Shown here: in pieces, positions 1 to 11,176 of the stretch | How the letters are laid out: each line of letters starts with the position of its first letter | Numbering within the stretch: the stretch's first letter is position 1 | Source: Yamagishiella unicocca | Taxonomy: Eukaryota > Chlorophyta > Chlorophyceae > Chlamydomonadales > Volvocaceae | NCBI GenBank assembly: GCA_003116995.1 | Contig: BDSL01000013.1 | Location: 1,364,001 to 1,428,000 of the forward strand | Direction: 5' to 3' | Length of the DNA stretch: 64,000 bases | Position numbers and translations under genes: made by a program | Notes under the pieces: model-generated | The model's database searches: none | The model's input: only the letters and a program-made list of their open reading frames with translations | Told to the model about the DNA's origin: nothing

Positions 1-25
1 CCCAACCACCCAACCACCCAACCAC
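1..25. repeat. CCCAACCA tandem repeat at window edge
   Basis: About three 8-bp units directly downstream (minus strand) of the splice donor of the last visible exon of the WD40 gene, so it is intronic. The array is cut by the window edge. Confidence 0.7.
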
Positions 26-2339
26 CTGCCGCAGCAGCTCCCGGTAGTCCAACATGCGCAGGTAGTTGCTGCCGCGGACCGACAGCGCCAGAGTGCGGCC
101 GTCCCGCAGGAAGGCGACGTCGGTGACGGCGGCGCCGTACGGTACCTGCACGGGGGACAGGGGGGACAGGGGGGAAGGGGGGAGGAGGAGGAGCAGACAT
201 ACACATACCGGTTGCCGGCAAGGACTCAGCATCTTCCCCTACTTCCTGTCGCACCATCCACACATCTGCCACACCCAGATCCTGCGTGCAGCCCAGCCCG
301 CCCTGGCCATGTCTCCCTCCTCTGCAGTCACACCCATGAGGCAAAAGCACGTATTTCCTCGCCCCACCACCGTCACAGCCTGGCCACTGGCCCCCTGTCC
401 CCGCAGCGCTTGGCCCCCCCCCTCCCTCTGCGCTGGGAGGGTTTTTATACAACCCTCCCTCCGCGCTACTGCTTCCGTGTATCCTGCCCCCAGCCGCTCG
501 CCTGCTTGATCGTCGTCAGCCTCCCCACGCCCGCCGCGTCGCCCGCACCCAGGCGGCCCAGGTCCATACCCTGCCAGCCGCTGCCGCTGCCGCTGCCACT
601 GGTGGTGCCCCTCTCCGCCTCCGCCTCCGCGTCCGCCTCGCCGCCCCCAGCCCCCGCCTCCTCCCGCGGCCCCGCTGCGGTGTCAGCCCCGGCCCGGCCG
701 CGATTTGAAGCGCAGCTGGCAACCACTTCCGGATCCAAATCCAAATCCAGCCGGAGAATCGCCGCCGTCTCGTCTGTGGAGGCAGTCGCGAGCAGCAGCG
801 GCGCAGGCGCGGCGGCAGTAGCAGCAGCAGCTGCAGCGGACGCACCGCCATTCGCGCCGGAGGCACCACCACGCGCCTGCGCGGAGCCAGCAGCGCTGCG
901 CCCCTCGGCCTCTCCCACTGCGGCGGCATGAGCATGCGCCCACGCCACCCGCACAACGTACTTGGCGTGCGGCTGTGCCGTGGTGATGGTGGCGCCGGTG
1001 GGGCCGTGCAGCACCGTGACGCGGCCGTCCATGGCGCCCACTGCAACAAGCGGCAGCCCGGAGCTACCGCGGAGGGGAGGGGAGGGGTGGCGTGAAAACC
1101 CTTGACACGAAGAAGGCATTGACATCACGAATATTTGTTTTCGGTGCAAGGGTTTACCAGCGGGCACAGGCACACGGCATCTGCACAAGCAGAGCCCGCC
1201 TTCATGCGCAGCTTGACGGGTCGGAGCGCCGGCGCCGGGGCACGTGGGCCCGACCACCCACCCGTATGAGGGGTGCAGCGACAGAGACAGCAGTGCGGCG
1301 CTGCCCACGCGGACCTCCCAGAGCACCTCAGCCTCCCCGCCGACCTGGCCGCCGCCGCCACCGTAGCGCACGCAGCGCACTGAGCCGTCCCCTGCACCGG
1401 CGGGCGCAGCGGGGAAGCCGCAGGTCAGCGGAGGAGCCGCAGGTCAGCAGGAGGGTCCAGAGCCCTGAATCCGGGGCCGGGCGCCGGGGCCGGGGCCGGG
1501 CGGCCGGACGCCGCGCAGAGCGACCTGGGTAAGGGGGTTATACGCGTGCACGGCGAGTGCACCAGGGCGGCGCGTACCGGTTGCAGTGATGACGCGGTGT
1601 TGCCCCGGAACCATCCGTACGGCAATGATGTTGGAGTGGTGCACCTCCGGCGGCACCTCCGCCACCACGGTCCGGGCTGCGTAATCGTCCGCCCCTGCGC
1701 GCAGCAGCCGCACCGCCTCCTCGTGGCGGCGACTCCGCACGCTGCGGCTGGGGGCCTCCTCGTCCTGCTCCTCCTCCTCCTGCTGCTGCAGCCGCTCCTC
1801 CGCGTGTCGCCAAACGAGCTGCGAGTGCATCAGAGGCGAGGCGGGGCGAGGCGAGGCGAGGTGAAGGCGTCGGAGCCGGGGTAGGAGGTGTCAGCTTGGC
1901 GCCCAGTCAAGATGGCGTGGAGGAGGGAGGCGGCAGGGGAGGTGGGAGCGGGTGCGTTGAACTAAAAACTAAATTGCGCAAGCGATTGCCTGAAAGCTTG
2001 AGTTTCGCTCGCGAAAAAAACTTGCTGTGCGGAGCACAGCGTGCAGTATTTCGGAGACAAGGAGTTGGGCCCCGCACCTGCATCAGCTGCGACGCTTCCT
2101 GGAGCCGCGAGTCGTCGTACAGCTTGCCGAGGTCTTTCTCGAGCGCTCTGAGGGCTGTCAGGTGGGGTGGGGCCGAGGGACACAAGCGGCGGGAGTGGGC
2201 GGGGGACAGGCGCTGGCGCAGGCCTAGAGCGGAGCCTAGGGTCGCAGAGGAGCTCAGGCGCACCGCCATGCAGGCCGTTCTCGTGCATCCACTGCATGAC
2301 GTAGATCTGCGCAACAAGTTCAGGGTCGGACAACTCCAT
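1..2339 (-). CDS. WD40-repeat protein with LisH-like N-terminus (3' end beyond window)
   Basis: Exons read on the minus strand: 2339-2264, 2157-2078, 1818 to about 1510, 1391-1262, 1063-502, 145-26, then an intron running off the window. The ATG at 2339 opens a helical N-terminus (MELSDPELVAQIYVMQWMHE, then a Leu/Glu-rich helix ending in SQLMQ) resembling a LisH dimerisation segment. A Gln/Glu-rich stretch and WD40 blades follow: HSNIIAVRMVPGQHRVITAT, LPLVAVGAMDGRVTVLHGPT, LLLATASTDET and AAVTDVAFLRDGRTLALS. Blade insertions are long and Ala/Gly/Glu-rich. The role is presumably a beta-propeller scaffold; no specific orthologue was recognised. The exon 3/exon 4 junction does not keep phase with a normal GT donor and is unresolved. 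The 502/145 intron needs a GC donor. Confidence 0.7.
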
Positions 2340-3345
2340 TTTGAGGTGATGGCCTGTGCGAGGCAATTCGCCGCGCTCCGATACTCAGCGGTCGCGGCAG
2401 ATGGTGTGCCGAGCAACCAAGAAAATTATAGGATCACTTGTAACTAAAGTACTTTCGTTGCAATGCATTGCGCCTGTGAAGGCGCTGCGAAGCATGGACG
2501 CACGACAGTCACCTGCCAGATCACTAATTCCCAGAATACGGTGTTCTGCGACCGCGTCGCTGTACATTACCATAGCCGAACGCGTCTGATATTTGGTCTG
2601 CTACCGATTCCAATATTAGTTCTTAGCTTGTTGCAGCGCGCCTCGGGCGGGTCCGAGACGGGGCCGCAGGTTTCCTACGAAACAAGAGACGAGACGCCGA
2701 CCTTTGCGGGCTGGGCCACAGGAGGCGACGATGAATGTAGGCAGGCCGCTAGCCGCCACAGTGAGGTGCAGTGAGTGATTCCCTCACGTTGCCTCACGCC
2801 TCTGCCAACCGCCAGCCCCGGCATCCTCGTTTAGGAGCCGCAGGCAGGCACGTACGTCGCCTCACCCTAAGCGGACGCGCACTTCGGCCGCCATTAGACG
2901 GCCGGTTGCACGAACTCTTAGGTGAGCCAGCTTGGTCGGACGCTCAGGCCTCCCCTGGCCTCCCCTTGTGGCCGCACGGTGAAAGGCCGGAGGCAGCTGC
3001 TGAGCACCTAGCACAGGTCCCCATGGCCCTAGCATAATGGCATCGTGCGGGATGCAGCAGGCTGACGAATGCCATGCCGACCCTACTCGTACGAACCTAT
3101 CGAACCTACCACCCCCAGCGCCACGAGTTGAGTGGGAACCTTGCACCCGCCAGAGCTTCTGCCATGCAAGCTGATACCGGACGTCGGGGGCCACGGAAGG
3201 GTGCGCATTCGGATGTGGGGGAGCGTGCAACGGTCGGCGTGCACTGCGTACGGGCGCGTACGGGCTCGTACGGCGTACGGGCTCGACATCGTATCAGGCC
3301 CGTAGAAGCGCAATAAACTGTCATTGAAAGTCAATTTGTACACGA
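2340..3345. other. Intergenic, WD40 gene to tRNA-Val
   Basis: This is the presumed 5' flank of the minus-strand WD40 gene. Short open frames are present but none has family motifs or splice structure. Positions 3245-3295 contain several close GTACGG/CGTACG units just upstream of the tRNA. Nothing else was recognised. Confidence 0.5.
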
Positions 3346-3418
3346 GTTCCTATGGTGTAGTGGTTATCACGTCAGATTTACACTCTGAAGGTCTTCGGTT
3401 CAATCCCGAATAGGAACA
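3346..3418 (+). tRNA. tRNA-Val (anticodon UAC)
   Basis: The full cloverleaf can be drawn: acceptor stem GTTCCTA/TAGGAAC with A as discriminator, D arm in TGGTGTAGTGGTTATCA, anticodon stem TCAGA/TCTGA around the loop TTTACAC (anticodon TAC, so UAC, valine), and T stem TTCGG/CCGAA around TTCAATC. The internal A box (TGGTGTAGTGG) and B box (GGTTCAATCC) suit RNA polymerase III. A TTTT run at 3421 and a longer T run at 3429 can serve as Pol III terminators. There is no intron and CCA is not encoded, as expected for a eukaryotic nuclear tRNA. Confidence 0.95.
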
Positions 3419-4226
3419 CGTTTTAATGTTTTTTGTCCTCACAAGGCCCTCTGTCTGCCAAAGTGGCCAAAGTGTAGACTAGCCGTGTGCGCAGACGGTA
3501 TGCAGGCTGGAAAGGGTGAAAAGTGTTGCGTACTAGCGTATATACATGGTATAGGTACATGCACATGAGAGTGCCGGGCACCCAGTCACGTAGGTATGTC
3601 TAGGTACCACTTATTGACAAACGGGCTGGGGACCCGGGGCGCCGGGGGAACTTGTAAGGGAGCACGTGGGAGACGCATGGTGAGGCATGGAGCAAGGTGG
3701 ACACACCCTGACACACCGCATAGCAACACACACAGAGGCCCTGGAATGCCACCATGCACCTCAGGCGGTAAGTTGCATGCACGATGCGTTAAGCACGCGC
3801 ATGTGGCGAGGGCACTGAGACGCTGGGGCCGCAGCTGTCCACGCGCCCAACAGCGCCCAACGTAGACAAGTCCGACGAGCTGTGACCAGCTGTGCACCAT
3901 TGCGCGAAGAAGGCCCCTATCTCAACCATTGTCCTGTTGGAGGACCCTGAATGGGGCCGTGATATGTACAGAATTGTGCGGATGGTTTCGGCGCGCAAAA
4001 TCGGTTAGGTGGGCCATGTTTTCACATGCAAATTGGAAGGTCATCACACCGGGGCACCTTTAGGTTAGGTATTTGCTTCTAGGATGTACTGTAGGTAAAT
4101 AGGTAAAAGCTCGTGTCTTTTGCGCAAATTGTTCGTTTGACGACAGCGCGATTTTTTCCGTCTAGTTTAGAGCGCCTGACGCGGCCTACTTGGCAAGGCG
4201 CGTAAGCATCGAGCATCGCCTGTCAA
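3419..4226. other. Intergenic, tRNA-Val to pfkB gene
   Basis: After the Pol III T-run terminators the sequence holds no recognisable gene. The right end is the presumed promoter and 5' UTR of the pfkB-family gene. Confidence 0.5.
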
Positions 4227-6672
4227 ATGGAGGCCAACCAAATGGAATGCGTATGTTTCACCGTAATCGTCGACGACATTGTGCTGCCCCATGGCGAGGC
4301 GGTCATGGAGGTGCTTGGCGGAGGCGGTGAGCACCGCCTGTCTTCCGTCTCAGGGTCACCTCCTTCCGCCACCAACCCTCACCGTTGCAGCACGTGCCCT
4401 TGGATGTGCGGCTCTGCGAAACAGGCCCGCAAACCCTCTTTGGTTACCAACTGGTGACGAACCAGAGCGCCGCTGTGGGCTTGTCAGGTAAGGCTCGGCG
4501 CGCAGCAGCGCTGGAGTGGCTGCCCCTGTGCGCCGTACTCGGCCTGCGCCGTACTCGACCTGCGCCGTACTCGGCCTGCGCCGTACTCGGTCTAGACGGC
4601 AACGCCCCGTACATTCCTGCGGCTGCGACCCCGGCACCTCCCCTGGACCCCGGCACCTCTCCTGCACGTCCCCACGGGCACATCGGCCTCATGCACCACT
4701 CGTTCCTGGCACCTGCCGCCCAGCGTAATAACCGAGTTCCCATACGCCGGTAATACTAACACCTGCCTGTAACCCCCTCCCCTCCTTTCCAATCTCCCCC
4801 CCCCTCCCCCTCACTCACAGCTGGAGTTGGACCCGACATGCCGCAGCGCTGCCAGGTGGGGCGGCGGGCACCGCACCAGCACTAGCATGCGGCTCGAGAT
4901 CCGGCACCACCACATGCACCGGCGCCCGCTCGCCGGTCAACACAGCGCTCTAGGGGGGTGGGCAGCTGGGGACAGCACCTAGGGGCGAGCACCTTGTGGT
5001 GCGGGTCGAGCTGCGACCCGACCACAGCGGTGCCTCCCCGCCGCTGCATCGGACAAGAGCCACAGCGGCCACAGCGGCCACAGCGGCCACAGCAGCCAGC
5101 CGCAGGAACCATAACCCAGACGACCACTGTGCCCACGACGGTGCTGATGCCGGGTGGCACTGATGGCCCCGCTGGCGATGTCGTGACTCTGACTGCAAGC
5201 CCGCCCCTCTCAACCCGGCCCAGGCTGTGGTCCCACGCAACCCAGGCGGGGCGCTCCTGCTCTCTTAGCCATGAGGCTGAGGCGTCCCAGCTGCCCCACC
5301 AGCTGCCCCACCAGCTGCCCCGCCACCCCACTCCCGCTGCGCAGGCCTGGCTGCAGTCCATCGGAGCGGACACCTCGGGGCTGGTGCAGCACCCGCGACC
5401 CACACCGCGGGCCTGGCAGGTGTTTGAGGAGTGGGGCCGCCGGACGCAGGTGTGTGTGTCTTGGGGGGAAGGGATGCGAAAGCGAGAAAGATTGAGGAAA
5501 GGAGCTAGCAGGCGAATAGTTTGGGGGCCACCGAATGCAGGTGTGCGGGGACCGGGTGGGGAGGCCACGGGTTTGGGGTGTGGGTGGGCGGCAAAAGGGA
5601 GGGGGCTCGGTGGGTATTGTTGCGACCCCCGCCTCCCCCCCCTCCCCTCCCATCCCCGCAGATCTGGCGGGGCCGCGACGACCCCTGCGACCAGCTGTAC
5701 GACATGCTCCGCCCCAAGTACGACACCATGCCACCCCATTTCCAGCGCTCCAGCAACTACCACCTGGGGGTGCACCCACTGCACCCGCCGCAGCGCCTGC
5801 TCACCCGGCTGCGTGAGGCGGCGCACGCAAATGGAGGTACTGTGAGGGTGCCGTGAGCTGCTGGGTGCTGAGGGACCCGTACCAGCTGCTGGGTGCTGGG
5901 TGCTGAGGGACGCACACCCACGTGCACTTCCCGGCACCTATCATGTTCCTGCCCTTCCTTCATGGACCATAAGGCCCGCAACATCGCATCCCGCCCGCCC
6001 TCATGGCTCCAGGGGTACTGTCGGTGGAGCCGTACACCGCGGCGGAGGAGCCAGCCAGCCCGGAGCAGGCCGCCCTGCTGCTGTCGTACTGCGACATCTT
6101 CTCCCCCAACGACGCCGAGGCGGAGTCCATCGTCGGGCCGGGTGGGTGCTGGTGGTGCTGGTGGTGCTGGTGGTGCTGGTGGTGCTGGTGGTGATGGTGG
6201 TGCTGGTGGTGCTGGTGGTGCTGGTGGTGCTGGTGGTGATGGTGGTGATGGTGGTGCTGGTGGTGCTGGTGGTGCTGGTGGTGCTGGTGGTGCTGGTGGT
6301 GCTGGTGGTGGTGGTGGTGCTGGTGGTGCTGGTGGTGCTGGTGGTGCTGGTGGTGCTGGTGGTGCTGGTGGTGCTGGTGGTGCTGGTGGTGCTGGTGGTG
6401 CTGGTGGTGCTGGTGGTGCTGGTGGTGCTGGTGGTGCTGGTGGTGCTGGTGGTGCTGGTGGTGCTGGTGCTGGTGGTGCTGGTGGTGCTGGTGGTGCTGG
6501 TGGTGGTGGTGGTGCTGGTGCTGGTGGTGCTGGTGGTGCTGGTGGGTGCTGGTGGGTGGGTGGGTGGTGCTGGTGGTGCTGGTGGGTGCTGGTGGTGCTG
6601 GTGGGTGCTGGTGGTGCTGGTGGGTGCTGGTGGTGCTGGTGGGTGGGTGGGTGGTGCTGGTGGTGGTGGTGG

Positions 6673-6703
<31 letters not shown>

Positions 6704-6774
6704 GGTGCTGGTGGTGCTGGTGCTGGTGGTGCTGGTGGTGCTGGTGGTGCTGGTGGTTGTGGTGGTGGTGGTGG

Positions 6775-6805
<31 letters not shown>

Positions 6806-8710
6806 GGTGGTGGTGCTGGTGGGTGCTGGTGGGGCACGTATCCGCCAGACCTCATGCGCGGGGCTGCAAGTTGTCGAAGCGGGACGAAATGGATCCGGCC
6901 TGGCGGGTCTGGTGGGTCTGGGGCTACCCAAGCGCTCTCACAGCTGTTTGGCAGATCCCAAGGAGCGCAAATTGAGCTTCCCCTCCTGCCCCCTCCTGCC
7001 CCCTCCTGGCCCCTGACTCCTGCCCACTCCTGTCCCCTCCTTCCCTAGTCTCCCTTCGTGCGCTCGTGCGTCGAGCCTCCCTCCCTCCCTCCCAACCATG
7101 TCCAGATGCTCAAATCTCACCGACCCACTCAACCCTCGCCTGTTCCCAGGCCCACTACTACCTCACTTCTAGGGAAGTGTTCACCACGTGCATCCGCCAA
7201 TCTACCCCTGCCGCCACCGCGATCCCCCCGCAACCCACACCTGCCCCCTCCATCCCCAGTTTCCTACTTGGCTTTCTAGTCCCGGGATTTTCCTCACCAT
7301 TCCCGCCCATCCACCCTTCCTAGTCCCCGGGCTATCCTCACCCTCCCCGCCCATCCCTGCCGCAGCAGGATCCCCCGAGGAGCTGGCCCGCCGCCTGCTG
7401 GCGCTGTCACCCCCCGGCGGCGCGGACGTGGTGGTGATCCGCTGCGGCCCGCAGGGGGTGGTGGCGGCACGGAGGGGGAGGGTGCCCCCGCTGAGCCGCG
7501 GTGGCAGCCAGCCGCCTGGGGCGAGCACTGCCGCGGAGGAGGGGGAGCTGGAGGTGGAGGCGTACATGGTGGGTGGGTGGGTCGGGAGGTGCGGCCGGGG
7601 GCAGGAGCCTGGTCGGGAAGTGAGCAAGTCCCCCTCGGCTGCCCCCCAACCTGCCGCCAGGTCCCTGCAGTCGCCGACACGTGCGTCATCGACGTCACCG
7701 GATGCGGCAACGCCTTTTGCGGGGGCTTCCTGGCGGCCCTGTACCGAGCTGGCGGCGGCGGCGGCGGGAACCGAGGGGCCGGCAACCGTGGGGACGACCT
7801 TTTTGGCACCGCCATCGGCGGTCACGCCGTAGCTGCAGCAGGGGACAGGGCTTCGGAGTCGACACCGTCGCCGTCACCAACCGCGGCGGCGGTTTGCGCG
7901 GTTGGTGCGAACGGTTCCGGAGCATCGCAATCTGGCAGCCATGACGTTCGAGGCGGCCAGGGCGGCGGGCGGCTCCAGGGCGCGTCCCCCCCGGCCTGCC
8001 CTGCCTGGCTGCGGACTGCCGACCTGCGGCTGGCGGGCGCGTGCGGCTGCGTGGCTGCTAGCTTCATGGCCGAGGAGCGCGGGGTGCCGCTCACCCGGCT
8101 AGCGGACCTGCAGGTGCGGCCGCGGGCGGGGGCTGCTGCTGCTGGTGATGACCACCAGGCGGTGGTCCAACTCCGGAGAGCGGGTTACAACGTTTTCGGC
8201 AAGGGCTGAGTCACGCGCTGGGCGTTCAGGAGAGGGTGGGGGGTTGGGATTGGGGTTTGGTGGGAGGAGGCGGCTGTGGAGGGCGCAATGTGTCAAGCCG
8301 CCGTGGCGGGGACTGCGGGACTCGGGTGCACGCCTGCTGGGCTCGGGAGGGAAGGTACACGGCGCAAGCGGCGCGTGCGGTCGCTGCAGGCAACGTAGCA
8401 GAGGTTTGCAGGACGCAAATGTTACTCGGTGAGATCGACCTACGTGGGCCCTATGGTTTCTTTCCCTGCGCAGGAGAGGGCGCGGCAGCGGCTGCACGCA
8501 TTGCTCCCTCGTGTCCGGCCCGTGGACCTCGCTCAGGCAGCTGGCAGGCGGCCGGCCGGCAAGGTGGTGGCCACGTTGCGCTCCCACAAGTCGTGTACGG
8601 CGCGGCGGCCAGGTGGCCGCCCTCGAGTGCAAGTTGCAGAGGCGTTACGTTTAGCTTCGCTGGGACGAGGTGCTGCGATGAGGTCCGTTGTGATTGCACT
8701 GCGTGTTTAA
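4227..8710 (+). CDS. MAK32-like pfkB-family carbohydrate kinase homologue
   Basis: Nine exons in phase give 498 residues: 4227-4326, 4425-4487, 4821-4855, 5345-5449, 5662-5836, 6013-6141, 7369-7568, 7661-8113, 8474-8710. Ribokinase-fold markers appear in order: VIVDDIVLPHG, GGGGPQTLFGYQLV (residues 31-44), AGVGPDMP, IGADTSGLV, DIFSPNDAEAESIVG, VVVIRCGPQGVV, and the family signature DVTGCGNAFCGGF (280-292). The GGGG and GVGPD motifs and the length are those of MAK32-type members rather than ribokinase itself. The residue at the usual catalytic aspartate is asparagine (N286), so sugar phosphorylation cannot be assumed. The substrate is unknown. Exon 8 carries a Gly/Ser/Ala insertion between the signature and AGACGCVAASFMAEERGVP. 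Intron 6 (1,227 bp) is mostly minisatellite. Confidence 0.85.
4529..4592. repeat. 16-bp tandem repeat in pfkB intron 2
   Basis: Four units of TGCGCCGTACTCGGCC with one or two substitutions, starting at 4529, 4545, 4561 and 4577. Confidence 0.85.
6142..6835. repeat. GGTGGTGCT minisatellite filling pfkB intron 6
   Basis: Nearly 700 bp of 9-bp GGTGGTGCT units with GGTGGTGAT and (GGT)n variants. It begins at the splice donor (CCGG|GTGGGT at 6141/6142). The plus strand is almost free of A and C. Long open frames of poly-Gly/Val/Trp or poly-His/Thr/Pro appear on both strands purely because of the repeat. Confidence 0.95.
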
Positions 8711-9688
8711 GCCTGTGTGGGTAAAGTAGTTTTCGCCCTGTGCGAAATCACCTGGTAGGTGTTTTCGCGTCGACTTGATGCCATAGGTGGAAATGTACCA
8801 ACCACCTACAAACTGCAGCCGAAAGTGTTCATTATACCACTGTGTGCACCATGATTTCGATGGAGCTGTCGGCGACTCGGCGTAGGATCACGCGGCACCC
8901 GATCGTTACGGCATGGACGAGCATGATAGTTTCGTGTTTCAAAGGCTGCCCAAATGCATCTGGCGCACAAAGTCGCGTCGTGAATAGGCCAGTGAGTTAC
9001 ATAGATTCTCTATGGGCTCTCGGCCGATTGGCCCTTTGCCTATGCGACACGATTAGCGCGCAAGGCGCAACGTTACTCCGCCGCCTTCGCAAGCGCCTCC
9101 ATTTGCAGAGCTTTAGTAGCCGCACCTAACAGAGTATGCGCTAGCTGCGTGTTGGTGCACCCTGGCGCCTTTCCATCGGTACCGCAAGGTCGTGAGAGGT
9201 AGCCATAATGGACTTTTCCAACACGCTTTGGCTTTGCTTCTTCTGCGCGGGGCTGGCCTGCATTCGCAGCTTACTTTTAAAGCGGCGGGACCAGAGTTCG
9301 GGAAGGTGAGGTCAAGAGGCCCGCCCTTGTTTCGGCATTTATGGCACGTTGACACCCTGAAGTAGGCGGCATCTGGAGCCTACGGATTGCTATGTGTTAT
9401 CTGTAGAGTACCAACGCTAACGCAATTTCCTGCCATTCGCATTTTTGGTGACAATTTGCGCGCGGCGAAACGTGACATGCATCTTTCGCGCCGCCATATT
9501 CCGGTGCTGTAATCTTCAGGTCGAAACCCTCACAGCCGTCGATCGGAAACTCCTGCAGCAGTAAGCAGCGGCTGGACGGCGCCGCCGACTCAGAGTCGGT
9601 TTCTTTCGGTGTGGAGCAAGGAACACGTGCGCCGCTGCCGTCTCCAACAGCGCGCAGCGAAATCCCAGAGGGAGCGACTTCACATCCG
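8711..9688. other. Intergenic, pfkB gene to hypothetical gene
   Basis: No family-level coding signal was seen on either strand. It presumably holds the 3' UTR of the pfkB gene and the promoter of the next gene. Confidence 0.5.
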
Positions 9689-11176
9689 ATGCTTGTGCGG
9701 CAATGCAGCAGTCCGTCCGATCACGAGCTTGTCCTGGGCCGCCACGATTGCGACAGCCTGCTTCCATCGGCTTGCGGTTCCGCATCATGTAGCGTAACCG
9801 GCAGCACATCAAGCAGCCGCAGCTCCCAGAGCGACAGCGATGCGGAAAGCGACGGCAGGAGACGTGGCGCCCAGGGCCGCATCAGCGGCGATTGCAGCGA
9901 TGAGGAGCACTCGCGCGGTCCCCAGCGTTGTGGCGCCTGCAGCAGCAGGGGCGCAGCAGCAGCTTCAACTCTTCCGTCAAATGATAGGCCCCGTCGGCCA
10001 CTCCGCCCAGCCATTCGCTTGCCGCCTGGGGCCAAGTCTGAGCGGTCGTCTCCCAACGTCCGACAAGCCAAGACGGTGTCTTTCAAGGCCGGAGGGCCTG
10101 TCCTTTGCTCGCCGCCAACCGAAGCAGCCCTCAGTTTGCTTGCCGCGGGCGCGCCAACGCTGCGGACCCTCCCGCCCCCCTCGCTTTGCAGCGCAGCAGC
10201 TACTGCCCCTGCCGCTGCCGCCCCTGCTGCTGCCAGCTCGGCCGTCGTGCAGGCGAGCCCTTGCGCCGACGGCGCAGCCGACATCAGTCCTGGCGCGTCC
10301 ATTCTCCAGCACCCACCTGCAGCCACTTGCACCCCCAGCGCCCCAGCACGGCTGACAGTCGCCCAGGCCGCCAAGTCACTCCGCCGCCAGCCTCCCTCAC
10401 TCTGCACCTCGACTGCTCCCCAGTGCTCCGACGAGGCTCACGCCTCCGCTCTCGCGTGCGCCGCCCTGGGCCGGCAGCGGGTGATGGCGGCCCTGGAGGA
10501 GGCCAGGTGCCGCCACTCGCACCTCGGCCGCAGCCCCCTGCCGGGCGGCTGGTCCATGCGGGCGGGGCCCGCACAGGAGCAGTTTGAGCAGCAGGACGCG
10601 CAGCGACAGCAGCTGCTGCTGCTTCAGGAGGAGCGGCGGCGGTGCCAGGACACGAGCTCGGAGCGCCTGGCCCGGCTGCCCAACCTACAGCTCGCGTCCG
10701 GGGGCTCGGAGATCTTGGCGGTCGGCTATGCTGCCGCAGCGGCAGCGGCAGCGGCACCGTCGGCGTCGTCATCCTCCTGCTCTTCGCCCGCCTCTTCTCC
10801 CTCGGCTTCCTCTCCCTCGGCTTCCTCTTCCTCTCCCACCTCGGCGGCTGCAGCGGCTCATGGTACCGGGAGCGCGGCCGTGGACGGGGTGCAGGGCCGC
10901 GCAGCGTGCGACGGTGCGGAGAGTGCGCGGGAGGGAGGTCGGCAGTACGACAGTACGACATATTGCGGTGCAGATGCGGACGCGGCGAAGACGACCGTCT
11001 CGCTCGCGGCGGGGCGGGCGTACCTGGCCGCCGGGAGCACTTTGTTAGTCAGCGGCCTGGCCTCCGCGGCCGCCCGCCACGTCGGCGGCTGCGGCGGCGC
11101 GTCCCTGCGCGAGCTTCTAGTAGCGGACAGGCTGGGGCTGGCGGAGGCGCTGGCGAAGCAGTCGTATCAGATGTGA
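9689..11176 (+). CDS. Hypothetical low-complexity protein
   Basis: A single open exon encodes 495 residues from the first ATG at 9689; the frame is open further upstream but only from a GTG. The composition is Ser/Ala/Pro-rich, with a Ser/Asp/Glu stretch near the start, an Ala/Pro middle, a Gln/Arg helix (EQFEQQDAQRQQLLLLQEER) and a second Ala/Ser tract. The last 40 residues look folded (ASLRELLVADRLGLAEALAK) and may form a short helical domain. No known domain was recognised. A TGTAA signal lies 44 bp after the stop. The clean 1.5-kb frame ending next to a poly(A) signal supports a real gene, but this is less certain than its neighbours. Confidence 0.55.
   Translation: MLVRQCSSPSDHELVLGRHDCDSLLPSACGSASCSVTGSTSSSRSSQSDSDAESDGRRRGAQGRISGDCSDEEHSRGPQRCGACSSRGAAAASTLPSNDRPRRPLRPAIRLPPGAKSERSSPNVRQAKTVSFKAGGPVLCSPPTEAALSLLAAGAPTLRTLPPPSLCSAAATAPAAAAPAAASSAVVQASPCADGAADISPGASILQHPPAATCTPSAPARLTVAQAAKSLRRQPPSLCTSTAPQCSDEAHASALACAALGRQRVMAALEEARCRHSHLGRSPLPGGWSMRAGPAQEQFEQQDAQRQQLLLLQEERRRCQDTSSERLARLPNLQLASGGSEILAVGYAAAAAAAAAPSASSSSCSSPASSPSASSPSASSSSPTSAAAAAHGTGSAAVDGVQGRAACDGAESAREGGRQYDSTTYCGADADAAKTTVSLAAGRAYLAAGSTLLVSGLASAAARHVGGCGGASLRELLVADRLGLAEALAKQSYQM

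Noticed and set aside
4385..4424. Earlier acceptor (TTGCAG at 4390) for pfkB exon 2
   Set aside because: It breaks phase with the LGGG codons of exon 1; the acceptor at 4424 gives the family motif GGGGPQTLFGYQ.
5893..7048. Long Gly/Ala, Val/Leu or His/Thr-rich open frames on both strands
   Set aside because: These are translations of the GGTGGTGCT intron repeat in pfkB intron 6; the real exons on both sides splice across it in phase.
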